DNA of 64,000 nucleotides from Triops longicaudatus (GCA_022885665.1 JAGQDJ010000074.1:165787-229786); one strand, 5' to 3'. Shown: positions 48,412 to 60,308, counted from the first letter of the stretch. Translations and numbers: made by a program. Notes: a model not told the origin generated them from the letters alone.

Positions 48412-51400
48412 ATGGAAGTTCATGACGATTTAGTTCTGTAAGTATATCAAACAAATTTGCTTAACTCATACGCACTTAATAACTCAATCTTCATTAAAAG
48501 AAACCATAATTACCTGTATTTTAAGTGTATTTTTCCTTTTACAGACACGTAACTCCGGACAAATTTTACATTGAACCGTTATGCAATTCCAAAGAACTTG
48601 TGGTTATTGACAGACTCACTCAGGAAATCGTTCTCGAAAGTAAGTTCCATCGAAACTTACTTATTAACAAGGCAGAAAACCGTCGTTTTCTTATTTTTAA
48701 AAACCATCGGTTTTACGGACTATATGGAAATATACGCCGAAAAATAAGTTTTCACGTTTGCAGTTCTTCATTCCTCGTGGAAATGACTGCTATTATCTTG
48801 CAGAATATTATTTAAATTTCGATTAAATCTTATAACCCTCTATATTTGTTTTGTTAGACATTTACATGGATTTAAGACACTTGTGCGTTGATTTCGTCCA
48901 TTAAAAAAACAATCAGATTTGAATCACCTATTTAAAGCACTCATGATAGTCAACCAAAACGAAGTAAACGTCTTTTTCTGTTACGGTGCATTATTTCAAG
49001 TCACACAAGTGCAATTTTGAACGTTGTCAGATTTGCGGCCCTTTATGTTTGAAAGTTCAGCATAATTTGAATCCAACAAACAAGTTATGCTGTTAGTTCT
49101 GGCAAAAACCTGGCAGTTCGATTCCAAACAGTCGTTTAAGCAGTCGCAAAGCTCCCTTTTGTCCTTTGGTTTCAATTTGTCTAACTTTGGCTGACAAATG
49201 AGCGTTGGGCAATCTAATTTAAACAGTATTTCGAGTTTAGTAGCCACTTTTGTGCGTTAAGGAAATAGTTCCTTACTTGTGGTTGTAAACTTCAATGTTT
49301 TAGTGTTATCAAACGGGCAATACTCTTCGAGAACAAAAGATTCCGTTTCGGGTTCCACAGACTTAAATAGAAAAGCGGTTGTTAATAACTTAAAAGCCGA
49401 TTAATTCAAGAATTGGAATTGTTTTAGTCAAATCTGACGGTTTGAACCTAAAAAAATATAAACAACAACATAAGTAGAACACAAAAAAAGTAAACTTAAA
49501 AATCATATTATAAAATTATTATTATTTAAAAATTGTAAAAAAAATAAATATAAACTAACTTAAATGTTGTTTTGTTAGCTTACTTTAGCAGCGTAGAAGA
49601 TTCCAACGCTTGCATTGCTATTGCTACCGTAATCGTCGGCCAAGTGGCAACGATTGTCCATAAAATGAAAAGCGGCACATTCACTGCGTTCACAAAGTAC
49701 CGCACAAGCGAATGTAGACACCGCAAATTGTGTTTTACCACTTGCCATAGATCCATTACGTAAAAAGTACTGCGAATTTTGGAGTTCCCAGCCTGAAAAT
49801 GTTAATTCAGAAAATAAATAAACTTAATTTTAAATTTTTAAGAAAATATAACTATTAAATAGGAATAAAACGAAACTCTGGAACCTGTACAAATAAAATG
49901 TTAAAAAAATTAACTAGTAATTAAAAAATAAGTTCACATTGAATTATTGTCAACCATTAAAGTAAAGTTATACATATTTTGGTACCAATTACTGCGTTGG
50001 CAAGCAAAAGGAGACCGAAACTGGACATTTTAAGTTTAGCAGCACTTCCATGGACCTTTCCTTACAGACTTGTGGGATTTTTGGGGCACAACGCCATAGA
50101 AAAGAAATCGTGTAATGAAGGAGTTGCGCAAGGGCGTTTTACCTATCGAAAAATGATTAACAAAACCCTTTTAGCCTGCGAAATCGAATACGTTGATGTC
50201 TCTTCGCCCCTAAGGTTCGGTCAGGATTTGTTCCGTGGTGTAATTACGCTCCAGCACGCATCGATTAGCGTAATTAGGGCACAGCTAACATTAACATGAA
50301 TGGGCCAATGTTGCACACATTATGACCATTGTTGCGACTATCACAGTTATATATTATTTACAATATTTTTTTTAATAAAAAATATATGCAAATAAAATAT
50401 AAAATACATACAAAAGAAAATTATAAAATTAATAACATTCATTTTTTATAAAAAGAATATTTTCAAAATAAACAAAATACGTCTGGACGTTGCTATTTAT
50501 CACGAGTTATTATTATGTATTGTTAAATATACCTGAAATCGCAGTTAAAGTTGTGTTTTAAGCACCTGGTTAGTTTTATATTTTATTCAGTCCTTGTTTT
50601 TTATTCATTTTAGCCCGAAAAGTCGCCATTCCTCATATCGCCAGCACCAAACCCATATGCGGAATCCTGGGAGTGATACGGCTATTGGGCGGGGCTTATT
50701 TGGTCGTGATTTCCCGGAAATCCAAAGTAGGCGAAATCAATGGACAAAGCATTTGGAAAGTCGATCAGACGGAAATTATATCGTATGCACGAACTTCGTT
50801 ACACTTGACAGAAGAACAGGTAAAAAGACGTTTTGAATGCAAATATAGTTAAAGAATTGTATATATTTTTAAATTTAATATTTCTTTACTATTTTTTGGT
50901 TTCTTACAGCAAGCTGACAATCAAGTATTCCTGAGCATGGTCGAACACGTGTTAAAAACGCCTTACTTTTATTTCTCCTACTCCTATGACCTCACTCACA
51001 CCCTGCAGCGTCTCCATAATACGATGCCCGAGTTTTTGCAAGTACGTACTCGATTTCTTTAACACAAAGCATCTAAAAATTTCCAAAATATATATAATTC
51101 TAATTCAAATTCTATTAAAATTCTATTTTAATTCTATTAAAATTCTATTTTAATTCTATTAAAATTAAATTTCTTGAAAAAACTCTAAATATATTTAATA
51201 TATTTTTGCTGATTGGCCGACTCACAAAGATAAAAGAGAGTAGAAATTTAGTCAGCATTAAGTAAATAAAAAAAGGAAAATATTATTTTAAAAATATATT
51301 GAATAAAAAAGGTCAAATTTTAGCATAATGAAATGAACAAGTAAAAAACGAATATGTTCTTTTGTTACGCTAGATGCCGTTACATGTGCGAGCGGATGAA

Positions 51401-52605
51401 CGCTTCGTATGGAATCGGCATTTGACACGAGACTTGGCTAGTCAGCCCGAATTAAGTCGTTACGTACTGCCAATCATCCACGGTTACGTGTCCATCCATC
51501 ACTGCAGCATCAATGGCAAACCTTTCGTGTGGGCGTTGGTTTCACGACGGTCCTGTTTTAGGGCGGGGACGCGGTTTTTGATGCGGGGCGTGGATTCGGA
51601 GGGACACGTCGCCAATTATGTCGAAACGGAGCAAATCGTCGAGCACCAAGGCGATATGAGCTCTTTCGTCCAAGTAATAACAGTTTTTGCGACTCGGTGC
51701 CTTTTTTCACTTTTTCGTATTTTCAATAACTTTCAGTTTTTGCTAATTTTATTGATTATTTATTTATTTATGATTTATTATTGATGATTTACTTATTGAT
51801 TTATTATTAATTATTTAGTTATTGATTTATTATTGATTTGTCATTATTTTTTATAGTTTTAATCCTGTATTTTGTCTTTGTCGTATTTTGTAGTTTTATG
51901 TCACAGCTTTTGTTTTTAAAATGTACTCGGTTTTTGTAGACAAGAGGCTCGATTCCTTTGTATTGGACGCAACTGCCTAATTTGAAGTATAAGCCGAAAC
52001 CCGTTTTAAGTGTGGTTGACAATCACGCTGAAGCGTTTTCGCGCCATTTTGATTCACAAGTATTGAATTACGGAAAACAGGTTCTAGTCAACCTTGTAAG
52101 TTTTTCAGTTGCTTTAACTGAATATTTTGAAAAATTATTTTTGTCGTATTTTCTAGATTGATCACAAAGGTTCAGAGCAAAAGTTAGAACAGGCGTTCTC
52201 GTCCATGGCGAAAACGTTCAAAAGCCCGCTAGTAAAGTAATACTTACACGGAGCACCATTATATCACCAAATATAAGGAAGAAATGTAACTAAATTTTAT
52301 TTTCTGCTTGAATTCAGGTACGAAGCGTTTGATTTCCACCACGAGTGCCGGAAAATGCGTTGGGATAGGCTCAGTATTCTAATGGACCGTTTAGCCGGGG
52401 ACCAGGAAGAACTCGGCTACTTTTTGAGATTACGAGACGGCATTGTTGTTAAGCAACAAGATGGTGTTTTCCGAACCAACTGCATTGACTGTTTAGACCG
52501 AACCAATGTAGTACAAAGCTTGCTTGCGCGTCGTCACTTGCAAGATGTACTAACGGTAATACCTTGAATCTCAAGAATTTGACTTTGATTGGATTTTTTA
52601 TTTAT

Positions 52606-52689
<84 letters not shown>

Positions 52690-53553
52690 TAAATGATTTA
52701 AATTTATTTCCAGAGATTGGATTTACTGCGAGAAGGTCAACAAATAGAGTTGCAAACGCACTTTGAAGCGCTCTTTAAGAACGTGTGGGCCGATAATGCT
52801 GACGTCATTTCGCTGCAGTATTCCGGTACCGGCGCGTTGAAAACAGATTTCACCCGTACCGGTCGACGTACCAAGGCCGGTGCGCTACGAGATGGCGTGA
52901 ATTCTGCTGTAAGATATTACAAAAATAACTTTGCCGACGGATTCCGACAAGTAAGCCTTTATTTATTTCGTATTCTATTACAATCAACGTAAAAGTTTCC
53001 ATGCTTTCAGTAAAACTGCAAAATAGAAACGAAACCTTAAAATTTGTTAATTAATTAATTTTATTTGTTACAGGACGCAATCGATTTATTTCTTGGAAAT
53101 TACGTTATCGAGGATGTGGAAAACAAGATATCTCCATTTAGGCAGGAAAAAGACTTGAAAATCTTCTTGGTAAGCTTAATATTTCTTCTTGTGTTACGAC
53201 TACCAAGGTTTGGTACCCTGGGCAGTACTAATTATAGTTATTTATGTAGCTGCCCACGATTTCCGCCCTCGCTTTCGTAATGTGGTGGGTTACCGTGCTC
53301 ATTCCAACAGGTAACTTTGCTTTTCGCAATGAAGCCTCATAATTTTTGAGTATTTTTAAGCCATTTATGAGTATCTTGTAACGCGTATTTGTTTTTTATA
53401 GAGTATACCACGGAGACCTTGCTGTATTTGCTCTTCTGGGGTGGAATGGTGGGTTCTACCGCGTACTTAATCCTCCATAACGGCCCTGAATTCGTCGATT
53501 GGCCCCGACTCGTCAAAAGGATCAAACGAGAAGCTTCGAAGAAATTTTGGTAA
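48412..53553 (+). CDS. SAC1: phosphatidylinositol-3-/4-phosphate phosphatase SAC1
   Basis: Twelve exons: 48412-48437, 48545-48639, 50614-50819, 50910-51041, 51374-51673, 51940-52095, 52157-52236, 52318-52555, 52714-52950, 53074-53169, 53250-53310, 53402-53553; 592 residues (human 587). It removes phosphate from PI4P and PI3P at the ER and Golgi. Seen: the start LHVTPDKFYIEPL; the Sac domain with YDLTHTLQRL, RRSCFRAGTRF and DSEGHVANYVETEQI; the catalytic CX5R loop with Cys387 and Arg393 in NCIDCLDRTNV; and YKNNFADGFRQDAIDLFLGN. Two C-terminal membrane segments follow (ISALAFVMWWVTVLIP and LLYFLFWGGMVG). The extreme C-terminus is KKFW, a canonical dilysine ER-retrieval signal, where human SAC1 has KxKxx. 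Intron 2 (48640-50613) contains an antisense gene. The first coding exon is only 26 nt. Confidence 0.97.
48996..50028 (-). CDS. small secreted protein with two apple/PAN-like cysteine modules, nested in a SAC1 intron
   Basis: Four exons on the minus strand: 49986-50028, 49584-49792, 49277-49361, 48996-49246; introns of phase 1, 0 and 1 join without a stop to give 195 residues. Exon 1 codes a short hydrophobic leader (MSSFGLLLLANAVIG), read as a signal peptide. Exon 2 carries a cysteine module with the spacing CAVLCERSECAAFHF...CHL, typical of apple/PAN-type folds. Exon 4 carries a second, CDCLNDCLESNCQVF...CLL. Each repeats the pattern C-x3-C-x4-C-x-hydrophobic-F followed by a C-hydrophobic pair. 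The whole gene lies within SAC1 intron 2 on the opposite strand. No full homologue comes to mind; the fold call rests on cysteine spacing. Apple/PAN modules usually bind protein or carbohydrate outside the cell. The exact first exon is the least certain part. Confidence 0.66.
51109..51167. repeat. 22-bp AT-rich tandem repeat, about 2.7 units
   Basis: Unit ATTCTATTAAAATTCTATTTTA repeated head to tail in the SAC1 intron between exons 50910-51041 and 51374-51673. Copies are near identical, suggesting recent slippage. Confidence 0.85.
52612..52689. repeat. (ATT)n microsatellite, about 26 units
   Basis: A pure trinucleotide run just upstream of the acceptor of SAC1 exon 52714-52950. The same motif as at 545-619, so this trinucleotide class expands repeatedly in introns here. 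Confidence 0.95.
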
Positions 53554-53912
53554 ATAGGTCAGGTCTTTGTAATATTTTTACCGATTCGCCGGGTAAATTC
53601 CCCTGTTTTCCTTTTTCGGTGAATATTCCCCTTTTTTTCGTGCTCGGGAATTGGTTATCACGGGGAAAATAAAGATTGTGTAAATGCATTCCCTTATTCG
53701 GGGGTTTGGCGGGTAACAGTGCTAAGTTTCCGTGGAAAGTTGGAGTAATATTAAAATACAGCAAATTATGGCAGCGCTTATCGGGGAAACGACGTCAGTT
53801 TTTGTGTGTACAGTCATTGATAAGCATAATCAGTCCTTGTAGGTGCGCAGGCAGGGTTCGTTAAAGACAGTGGCTCTACAGTTCGTGTTTTGATGGCGTG
53901 GATATTGCAACA
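53554..53912. other. short spacer between SAC1 and the nicotinic receptor gene
   Basis: 359 bp with no coding signal. It must include SAC1 3' sequence and the promoter of the next gene. A short upstream frame (ATG at 53893, stop at 53914) overlaps the nicotinic start codon in another frame. Confidence 0.5.
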
Positions 53913-55946
53913 ATGACGAGCTTTGAGTGGATATTGTGCTTTGGAGGTAATTAGTGAATTAAATAATTTTAGATAATTTGTGAACTAATTTTCTTGTGCT
54001 TTAGTCATTGCCAGTGTCATAAGTGGTATTACTGCACAAGAAGCACCTGCTGGCCTGAATTTGGGTGACGATGATCTGTATTTCAACGATATACAGCGAC
54101 TTAGGGATGTCCTGCTGAAAGACTACGATAAGCATGTGCGGCCAGCACGGATACACAAAGAACCGCTGCAAATCGCTATCGGCTTGGCTCTGACGCATAT
54201 GGAAGTGGTAATACTCTTATAATAATTCGATTTACTCCTCTGCTGCTTAATAATAGAAAAAAAACGAAACATACTTATTTTTTAATTTGTGTGTTACTCG
54301 ATTTCTGTGTTTTTTTGCATCTATTTATTTATTCTTATTTTTTGCGTTTATTTTGTATTTATCCATTTATTTAAAAATTCTTAGCAGGTGAATGCACGAG
54401 AACGTGAGCGAAAAAAAAAATTATAAATTGAATTTCTTTTAGGACGAATTGACTTCGCAGTTTATTGTTCACGGCTGGCTTTCTTTTAAATGGAAAGATG
54501 AGCGTTTAACATGGAATACCAGCGATTATGACGATTTAGCGGTGTTGCATGTGCCACACGGCGTTCTGTGGCAACCTGATGTCGTTCTTTACAACAAGTT
54601 AGAACCGAAAAATGTATTTAACGGAATAATTTTCTTTTGTTTTCTGTCTAGTGCCGAAGCAAGTGAAATCGGCCATTACGCAGAGACTCATTCTATAGTT
54701 TACAGCGACGGAACGGTTTTGTGGGTTCCTTCGTCGAGATTACCGACTTTGTGCCAGTATGATTTGCGATACTGGCCGTTTGACACGCAAGTCTGCCGGG
54801 TGAAGATGGGTTCGTGGACCCATGATGGTGGAAAACTAGAATTGTACAGCATGAGCGAAGAAGTGCGTGCTTCAAACCTTAAAATCGTTTGTTTTCAAGA
54901 TTATTTGAATTGTTTAAAAGAATATTTAATAGATTTTTATATTTTTCATGAGTTTCTGTTTGTTAGGTCGTAACTTCGTTCATGTATGTTGAAAATGGCG
55001 AGTGGGAGATCACAAACAGCACCGTGAAAGTTAATATGAACAAGTACGACTGCTGCCCTAATGATGTGTACCCAGACATAACATTCGAAGTGAAAATTAA
55101 GAGACGGTCTGAACTTTATCAAGCGACGATTTTCGTCCCTGCGATCGGTAAAATCTTCTAAAGCTAGAAACGGTCATTAATACTTACATCATGTTTATTA
55201 ATATTTCTATTTTTGCATTAGTCATTGTTATGTTGACATTGGTGACGTTCTTTTTGCCACCCAACGCGGGTGAGAAAATCATCATTGGCGTCGTCAACGT
55301 GGCGATTCAGTGTGGTTACATGATCCAGTTTAGCAACACGTTACCGTCAATGGCAAATCACGTTCCAATGATTGGTAATTTGATTAAAATACACAAACAA
55401 ACATGATTTTCATGTTTTAATTCTATTTTCATTTATTTTCTATTTTACAGTGTTGTTTTACAAGAATACGTTAATTGCTGTTGGCGTCTCGGTAATTCTG
55501 AGCGTAATGACGATCTCAAGCGTGCGAATTCCGAAAGCTAACTCGCCTCCATCGTTTCTGGTTAATTTTTTCTCCAGCCTTATGGGCACTTTGTTAGGTC
55601 TAGGATCACTGATACCGTTGGTAATGCAAAGCTGCAATTGAAATTTTTTTTTATTTTATTTATTTGTTTATTTATTTTTTAATTTTTATAGGTAACGCGA
55701 GTTAACGTATCAGGCAAAGAAACTTTGATGATGTCTGGCTTCCTGCGTGGAAATGACAACATAGGTTTAGCTGAAGAAGAACTGGCACCGGGCCGTGATC
55801 CAGCGTATTCGTTTGATACAGAGCCAAAAACGCGCTTTCAAGAACGAATTGACGCCGAGTGGTATTTGGTGGCGTGTGGCTGCGACCGGATAATTTTTTG
55901 CTTTTATTTGCTAACGCTCGCAATTATGATGAGCAGCTTGATATGA
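53913..55946 (+). CDS. divergent nicotinic acetylcholine receptor alpha-type subunit
   Basis: Eight exons: 53913-53946, 54005-54207, 54443-54597, 54652-54862, 54967-55147, 55222-55374, 55451-55620, 55692-55946; 453 residues, in frame. A signal peptide (MTSFEWILCFGVIASVISG) precedes the ligand domain. Ligand-site signatures are intact: WLSFKWKDERLTW, LWQPDVVLYNN (loop A), the Cys-loop C165 to C179 with 13 residues between (CQYDLRYWPFDTQVC), GSWTHDG (loop B), and vicinal cysteines YDCC at 228-231, which define an alpha-type subunit. Four membrane segments follow, with a short M3-M4 loop of about 75 residues. M2 is aberrant: after GEK the helix reads IIIGVVNVAIQCGYMIQF, with Ala at 9' instead of the near-universal Leu and Gly at 13'. 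The glutamate before the 0' lysine is kept. It probably forms a plasma-membrane pentameric channel or acts as a modifying subunit. Confidence 0.94.
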
Positions 55947-57428
55947 AGTTTCTTTCTGGGGTGACAAACAGTATTTAAGTGAAATATGCAGACAATTTGT
56001 TGCAGAGACAACATATTAGTCGATATTACAGTAACCAAAAAAGTGTATGTATGGTAGTTTCTAGGAAAACAGGACAGTGGAAGGTGAATTGCATGTAAGC
56101 TGTATGCCGAACATCGCAGAATGCTCCGATTTGGCTCTTTTCTCTCGTTTTGTGGCTGGTCCACGTGGTAAGGACGATTTTTGCGCCTCATTTGTCTTAA
56201 AAATGTTGAAATATAGGAAAAAATAAGAACGGCTTTTCTAAATCTTGCCTTTTGCTTTAATGCTGCTTTTCCGGTGTATTTTTGCGATTTTTACAAAAAA
56301 ATCTTTGTAGTTCGCGAAAAAAGTGTTTTTCCTTTTTGGCTGCCACTAGTGACAACTATTTACGTAGAACATTTTAATTCCGTAAAAAAAGAAAAATAAT
56401 AATAAACAAAAAGAATGTTTCCCGCTGAAAGCGACGATTTTTTGAAAAAAGCGGAAAATACCTATTGCTCGTATTAGCCCAGGGGCGAAGAAATAGGCGT
56501 GGCTAATTTCCAGCTCGAAACCTTTTAAGGGTTGTTTGTCATTTGATTCAATAGTAAGAGTTTGATTCGTAACTTAACGAAGTAAAAGAATGAAATCTGA
56601 ATAAGCTGTCATAATGTGAGGCATAAAGCACACGAGCTGTTTTCTCATTGTTTGAGTAAGCGCACCGGGGTTAAACTTGTTTTTTAATTTAATAACTGAA
56701 CAAATGCAACTTAATTATTGAGTTTGTTCAATAAGTGAGTTAAATTAGGTTTTGTTTTCTTAAGTTAAGTTAGGTTTTATTAGGTTACGATAGGAAATTT
56801 AGGAATTAAGGGGTTTATAAAAAAAAATGCTGAACAGCGAATAATGATACCATGAAACTAAAGGAACGACTTTGCCGTTAAATCTTATACGCCTTCTTGT
56901 GACTCCTTTATCTAATCTTTCACAAATAATTAGACCATGTGGTGCTTTGTATTTTATTTAAATAAGATTTTATTGAGATATTAATTTCATTAGTTGATTT
57001 CGCTTAATTGCTGAATGCGTTCGCGTTTCGCAGCTCACCGTTTATTTCCTTCGATCAATCAAGGTCCTCTGGTGGAAGCAGAAAGGGGCAGGTTCCTGGG
57101 TTACTCGCTTCACGTTTTGTTTATTTTCCTTTTTGGGACAACGGGGGGATTATGCCAAGGAAGTGTGATAAAATCACTTCACGCCATATTAGCCTCCATA
57201 TTTTAACCCCGAAACGCCATGGCTCGAGGAAAACGCGACTAGTTTCCTGCGCTCTAGCCAACCTCCAACGATTTTCCTTTTCCGTTCGCAACACAAGCTT
57301 ACGTGACATAACACTGTAGTGCAGCTATTTACGTACTACATTGACAAAAACTCTTAAACCTCTTCTTGTTGAAAAAGGTATACTTTGACTGTTATTGTGA
57401 CATTATTTCTAACACGTTCCTTTTACAG
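55947..57428. other. spacer upstream of the VWC membrane-protein gene
   Basis: About 1.5 kb. The left part is probable nicotinic-gene 3' UTR. The missing first exon(s) of the downstream VWC gene should lie here or further left. A frame from ATG 57015 contains a hydrophobic, signal-peptide-like stretch (FLGYSLHVLFIFLFG), but no donor after it gives the phase needed to join the exon at 57429. Confidence 0.5.
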
Positions 57429-59191
57429 TCTGAGCCCCGCTCCCTCCAAAAAAATGCCAGGTGAACGAATGGTCTATGGAATGCCTTCCGATAAAGTTAC
57501 AGAACTCCCTGCAGAATTAGACAGTTTTGGTATCTTGGATAAAGGAGGCTGCAAGGATTTCAAAGGCAAATGGGCTGCTTTGGGACAGTATTACACTCCT
57601 GGTCCGGATTCGTGTACTGTCTGCGTTTGTGACAAAGGCAAACCCAAATGGTGTCAGGCAGTTTTGTGCGCTCCTCCTAATGTGCGTATACTTATGGCAT
57701 GTATTTCATCGTACTTTCTTTATTATTTTGTAACAAAATAGAAATAATAATAAAAAATCTAGGAAACTTATGCCGACATAATTTTTTACTTTAGAATTGC
57801 AAATCGTTCCGTGTTGGTAGCAATTGTTGTGAGTTCGAGTGCTTGGACGATTCTTTGTCCGGAAAAGCGGGTGTGGATTGGAATGTGCTAGGTGGAGATA
57901 TGGGTCTACGTCTTGTTGCTTCAGCCATTACGGCTGCGCTTTCGTTAGCGTTGTTGATCTTCTTGGTACACAGGCTCAGGAAGAAACGCCGTCGCACAGC
58001 AGGTAAGCTTCGCCCTTTTTATCCAAAAAAAAAGAAGAAAATATTTTTGTTTGCTCCATTTTTCCCGTTGTAGGTTTGTTTCCATTGTTTTACTGTTACA
58101 ACACAATAGTTCCAATTTTTCGTTTCAGTTTTTTTTAGAAACACTGTTTGCGAAAATTGCTGTAATTTTTCGTAAAGCTTATTTATAGAATTAAAATTAT
58201 ATATAATTATTATTATTATTATTTATTGTATTATTATGTTATCTTATTTATTCGTTTTATTGTCTTTATTTTTTTTTATTTTTTGAGAATTAGGTGTTAG
58301 TGTAGCTCGTTGTTACTCATTTATGGATCTATTTACATTTTTGAGCGTGTAACAATATTTTCTGTATGTACTCCAGCAGCTCGACACGAAGCTCGCGGTA
58401 CCAGTCTGGGCTCAATTGACCATTTGACTGGTAGCGGGGCATTTTTAAACGGTCAGGATCAAGTCGATTTTCTGGGCGAGCAGCCTCCGCCGCATTACGT
58501 CTTTTGGAAGCCGCCCGGTTACGTCCCTCCAATAGGAGAAGCTCCTCCCCCTTACTCCGAAGCCGGCACGCCGGTTTCGTCCTCCCGGGGGGGTGAGACG
58601 TCCCAAAACCCTTCAATGCTCACTAGCGTGACGTCAGCAACCATACCTTTGTTGCCCCAACCCACCATCGAAGTCGATGAGCCTGTAGAACCGCCCAAAA
58701 CGCCCACAGAGGAGTCTCGTTTACTTTCAGAAAGCGATCCAGTGGAGGAAAACGAGGCCACGCCTACCGCGCCGTCGTTAGGGTTGCTGCAGGCACCCGC
58801 GCCTTTGTTGGCCAGCAGGGGTACGATTGAGTTGGAAGAAGCCACGCCCCCGCCCAGTTACGCTGATATTTTGGCCGAGAGCGGCACTGACAGCGTGGAA
58901 GGGCTAAATACTCGCGAACGGATCGAGACCGAAGTCAGGATCCGGCCACGGAGCGACGGCGCAGGCATGTGTTACACCGTTCCGCGGGAACGTAGAGCGC
59001 GGAATGCGCTGTCCCAGATCGAAAGGGATGCTGCCATGCAGCGGTTTAGTTTGCAGTTAGCCTTAGATTTGTCTGATTCGAGTAGTTCGTCGTTGTCGTT
59101 GAGTCCGGCGAATCCTGTGCTCTCGCCGTCTTCGTCTTCTTCAGCCTCGTCCGGTGATGTAAGGGTGAACCACCGTCGAAGCCTTTCATAA
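57429..59191 (+). CDS. VWC-domain single-pass membrane protein, DGCR2/IDD-like (5' partial)
   Basis: Three exons assembled: 57429-57681, 57795-58002, 58377-59191. The 57429 exon needs two bases from an upstream exon that I could not place, so the signal peptide and true start are missing. Seen: a von Willebrand C module spanning exons 1-2 (CKDFKGKWAALGQYYTPG, DSCTVCVCDKGKPKWC, then NCKSFRVGSNCCEFECLDD), a transmembrane segment (ASAITAALSLALLIFLV) and a basic stop-transfer (RLRKKRRR). A ~270-residue proline- and serine-rich cytoplasmic tail carries three PPxY motifs (PPHY, PPPY, PPSY). The VWC-TM arrangement resembles DGCR2/IDD, but no lectin or LDL-A module is seen. PPxY motifs usually recruit WW-domain proteins such as NEDD4 ligases. 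The last acceptor is a tandem CAGCAG. Confidence 0.72.
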
Positions 59192-59250
59192 TGCTCCTTT
59201 TTAATTATAAATATTTACATGGCTTTTTTTTTGTTTCAGTAATCGTTCTA

Positions 59251-59645
59251 CAGTAGAACTCTGATTTTGTCAACCGTGAAGGAAACTGGGTAAAAAAAAA
59301 TCTTTGTTAACGGTTGGTTTTTACGTTAATATTGACGCATTTACTCGCTGATGGTACTATTATAGTGCACAAGATGAGATAATGGTCTCACGAAAGGTTA
59401 ATTAAAGTTCTGTGTAAAGTCTACCAAATTCACTAATGTCGTCTACCGAAGTCATGGAACTACACGTAATTATAGGTTAGTTACGGTAATTTTTTCATTC
59501 GGACCAGCAAAGAATGAGTTAAAGTATTTTCTAAAAAGAAAAAGATCCTAATGCACTTGAATTTAAGAACACGTAGATTTGGTTTTGTCAACTCGGAATT
59601 ATCCAGTTTGTCACCTGACTCGTTGAGAAAATCAGAGTTCTACTG
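59251..59645. mobile_element. pogo/Tigger-like MITE, 395 bp, TA target duplication
   Basis: The ends are inverted copies starting CAGTAGAACTCTGATTTT, matching over 24 bp with one mismatch, and both are flanked by TA (59249-59250 and 59646-59647). CAGTAGAAC-type ends and TA duplication are typical of pogo-clade Tc1/mariner elements. The interior has no transposase frame. A second GTTTTGTCAACTCGGAATTATCC-like block lies just inside the right end. It begins 60 bp after the VWC-gene stop codon, so it probably lies in that gene's 3' UTR. Confidence 0.9.
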
Positions 59646-60308
59646 TAGTGTGTAAAAACCCGTTAAGATCTCATTTTCGCGTCTATTTTCTCTTTGATCT
59701 GGTTCTGTTACTGACACTTTCCATTGCTGTACTTGTCTCAATGCTTAACCATTCCACTGTCGTCGTTTTTATTACTCGCTAGTATTACTACGGTGTTTAT
59801 GTCTCGGTGCTTGATTTTCGGAGCTAACCGTTGATGCAGCTTTTTATTGGAGGAATTTCTGGCATTTATAAAAACTCACAGTTACCGAAAAGCGGATGGA
59901 TGACGTGTATGTTTTTGGTAGGTAAATAGAGACATGTTTCCTCTAAACAGTCATGATTATGTCTTGTAGATATAGCCATTTTATGGGTTTTAACTGTATG
60001 AAATCAAAAATAGAAATAAAAAACTCTGTATCTTTATTTTTATTTTTTGGATCGTATTCCGCGTAGCGCAATTTAAAACTGGGATATTACGCAAATGCGT
60101 AAAGTCTTTAATCGATGCCTTGTTACTCAAGAACGGAGAAAAAAGTGTATGTCAGAGAACGCAGTTCCCTATCGCCCACACCGCACCTTATATTGCCTCT
60201 TCTGTAAACATTTGAAGTTTTCATTGAAATCTCTTATTTACATAGCTTCTTGTCACTCTTATGAGATTAAAACAAATTTTGCCTGTTCACTCGCCTCATT
60301 AAGACTGG

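Noticed and set aside
49584..49792. Minus-strand frame that at first looked like a DEG/ENaC N-terminus with TM1
   Set aside because: That frame does not splice to the next exons. The other frame joins in phase on both sides and gives the cysteine-rich apple-like module.
57015..57206. Signal-peptide-like frame as first exon of the VWC membrane protein
   Set aside because: No donor after the hydrophobic stretch leaves the two bases needed by the exon at 57429; kept only as a note.
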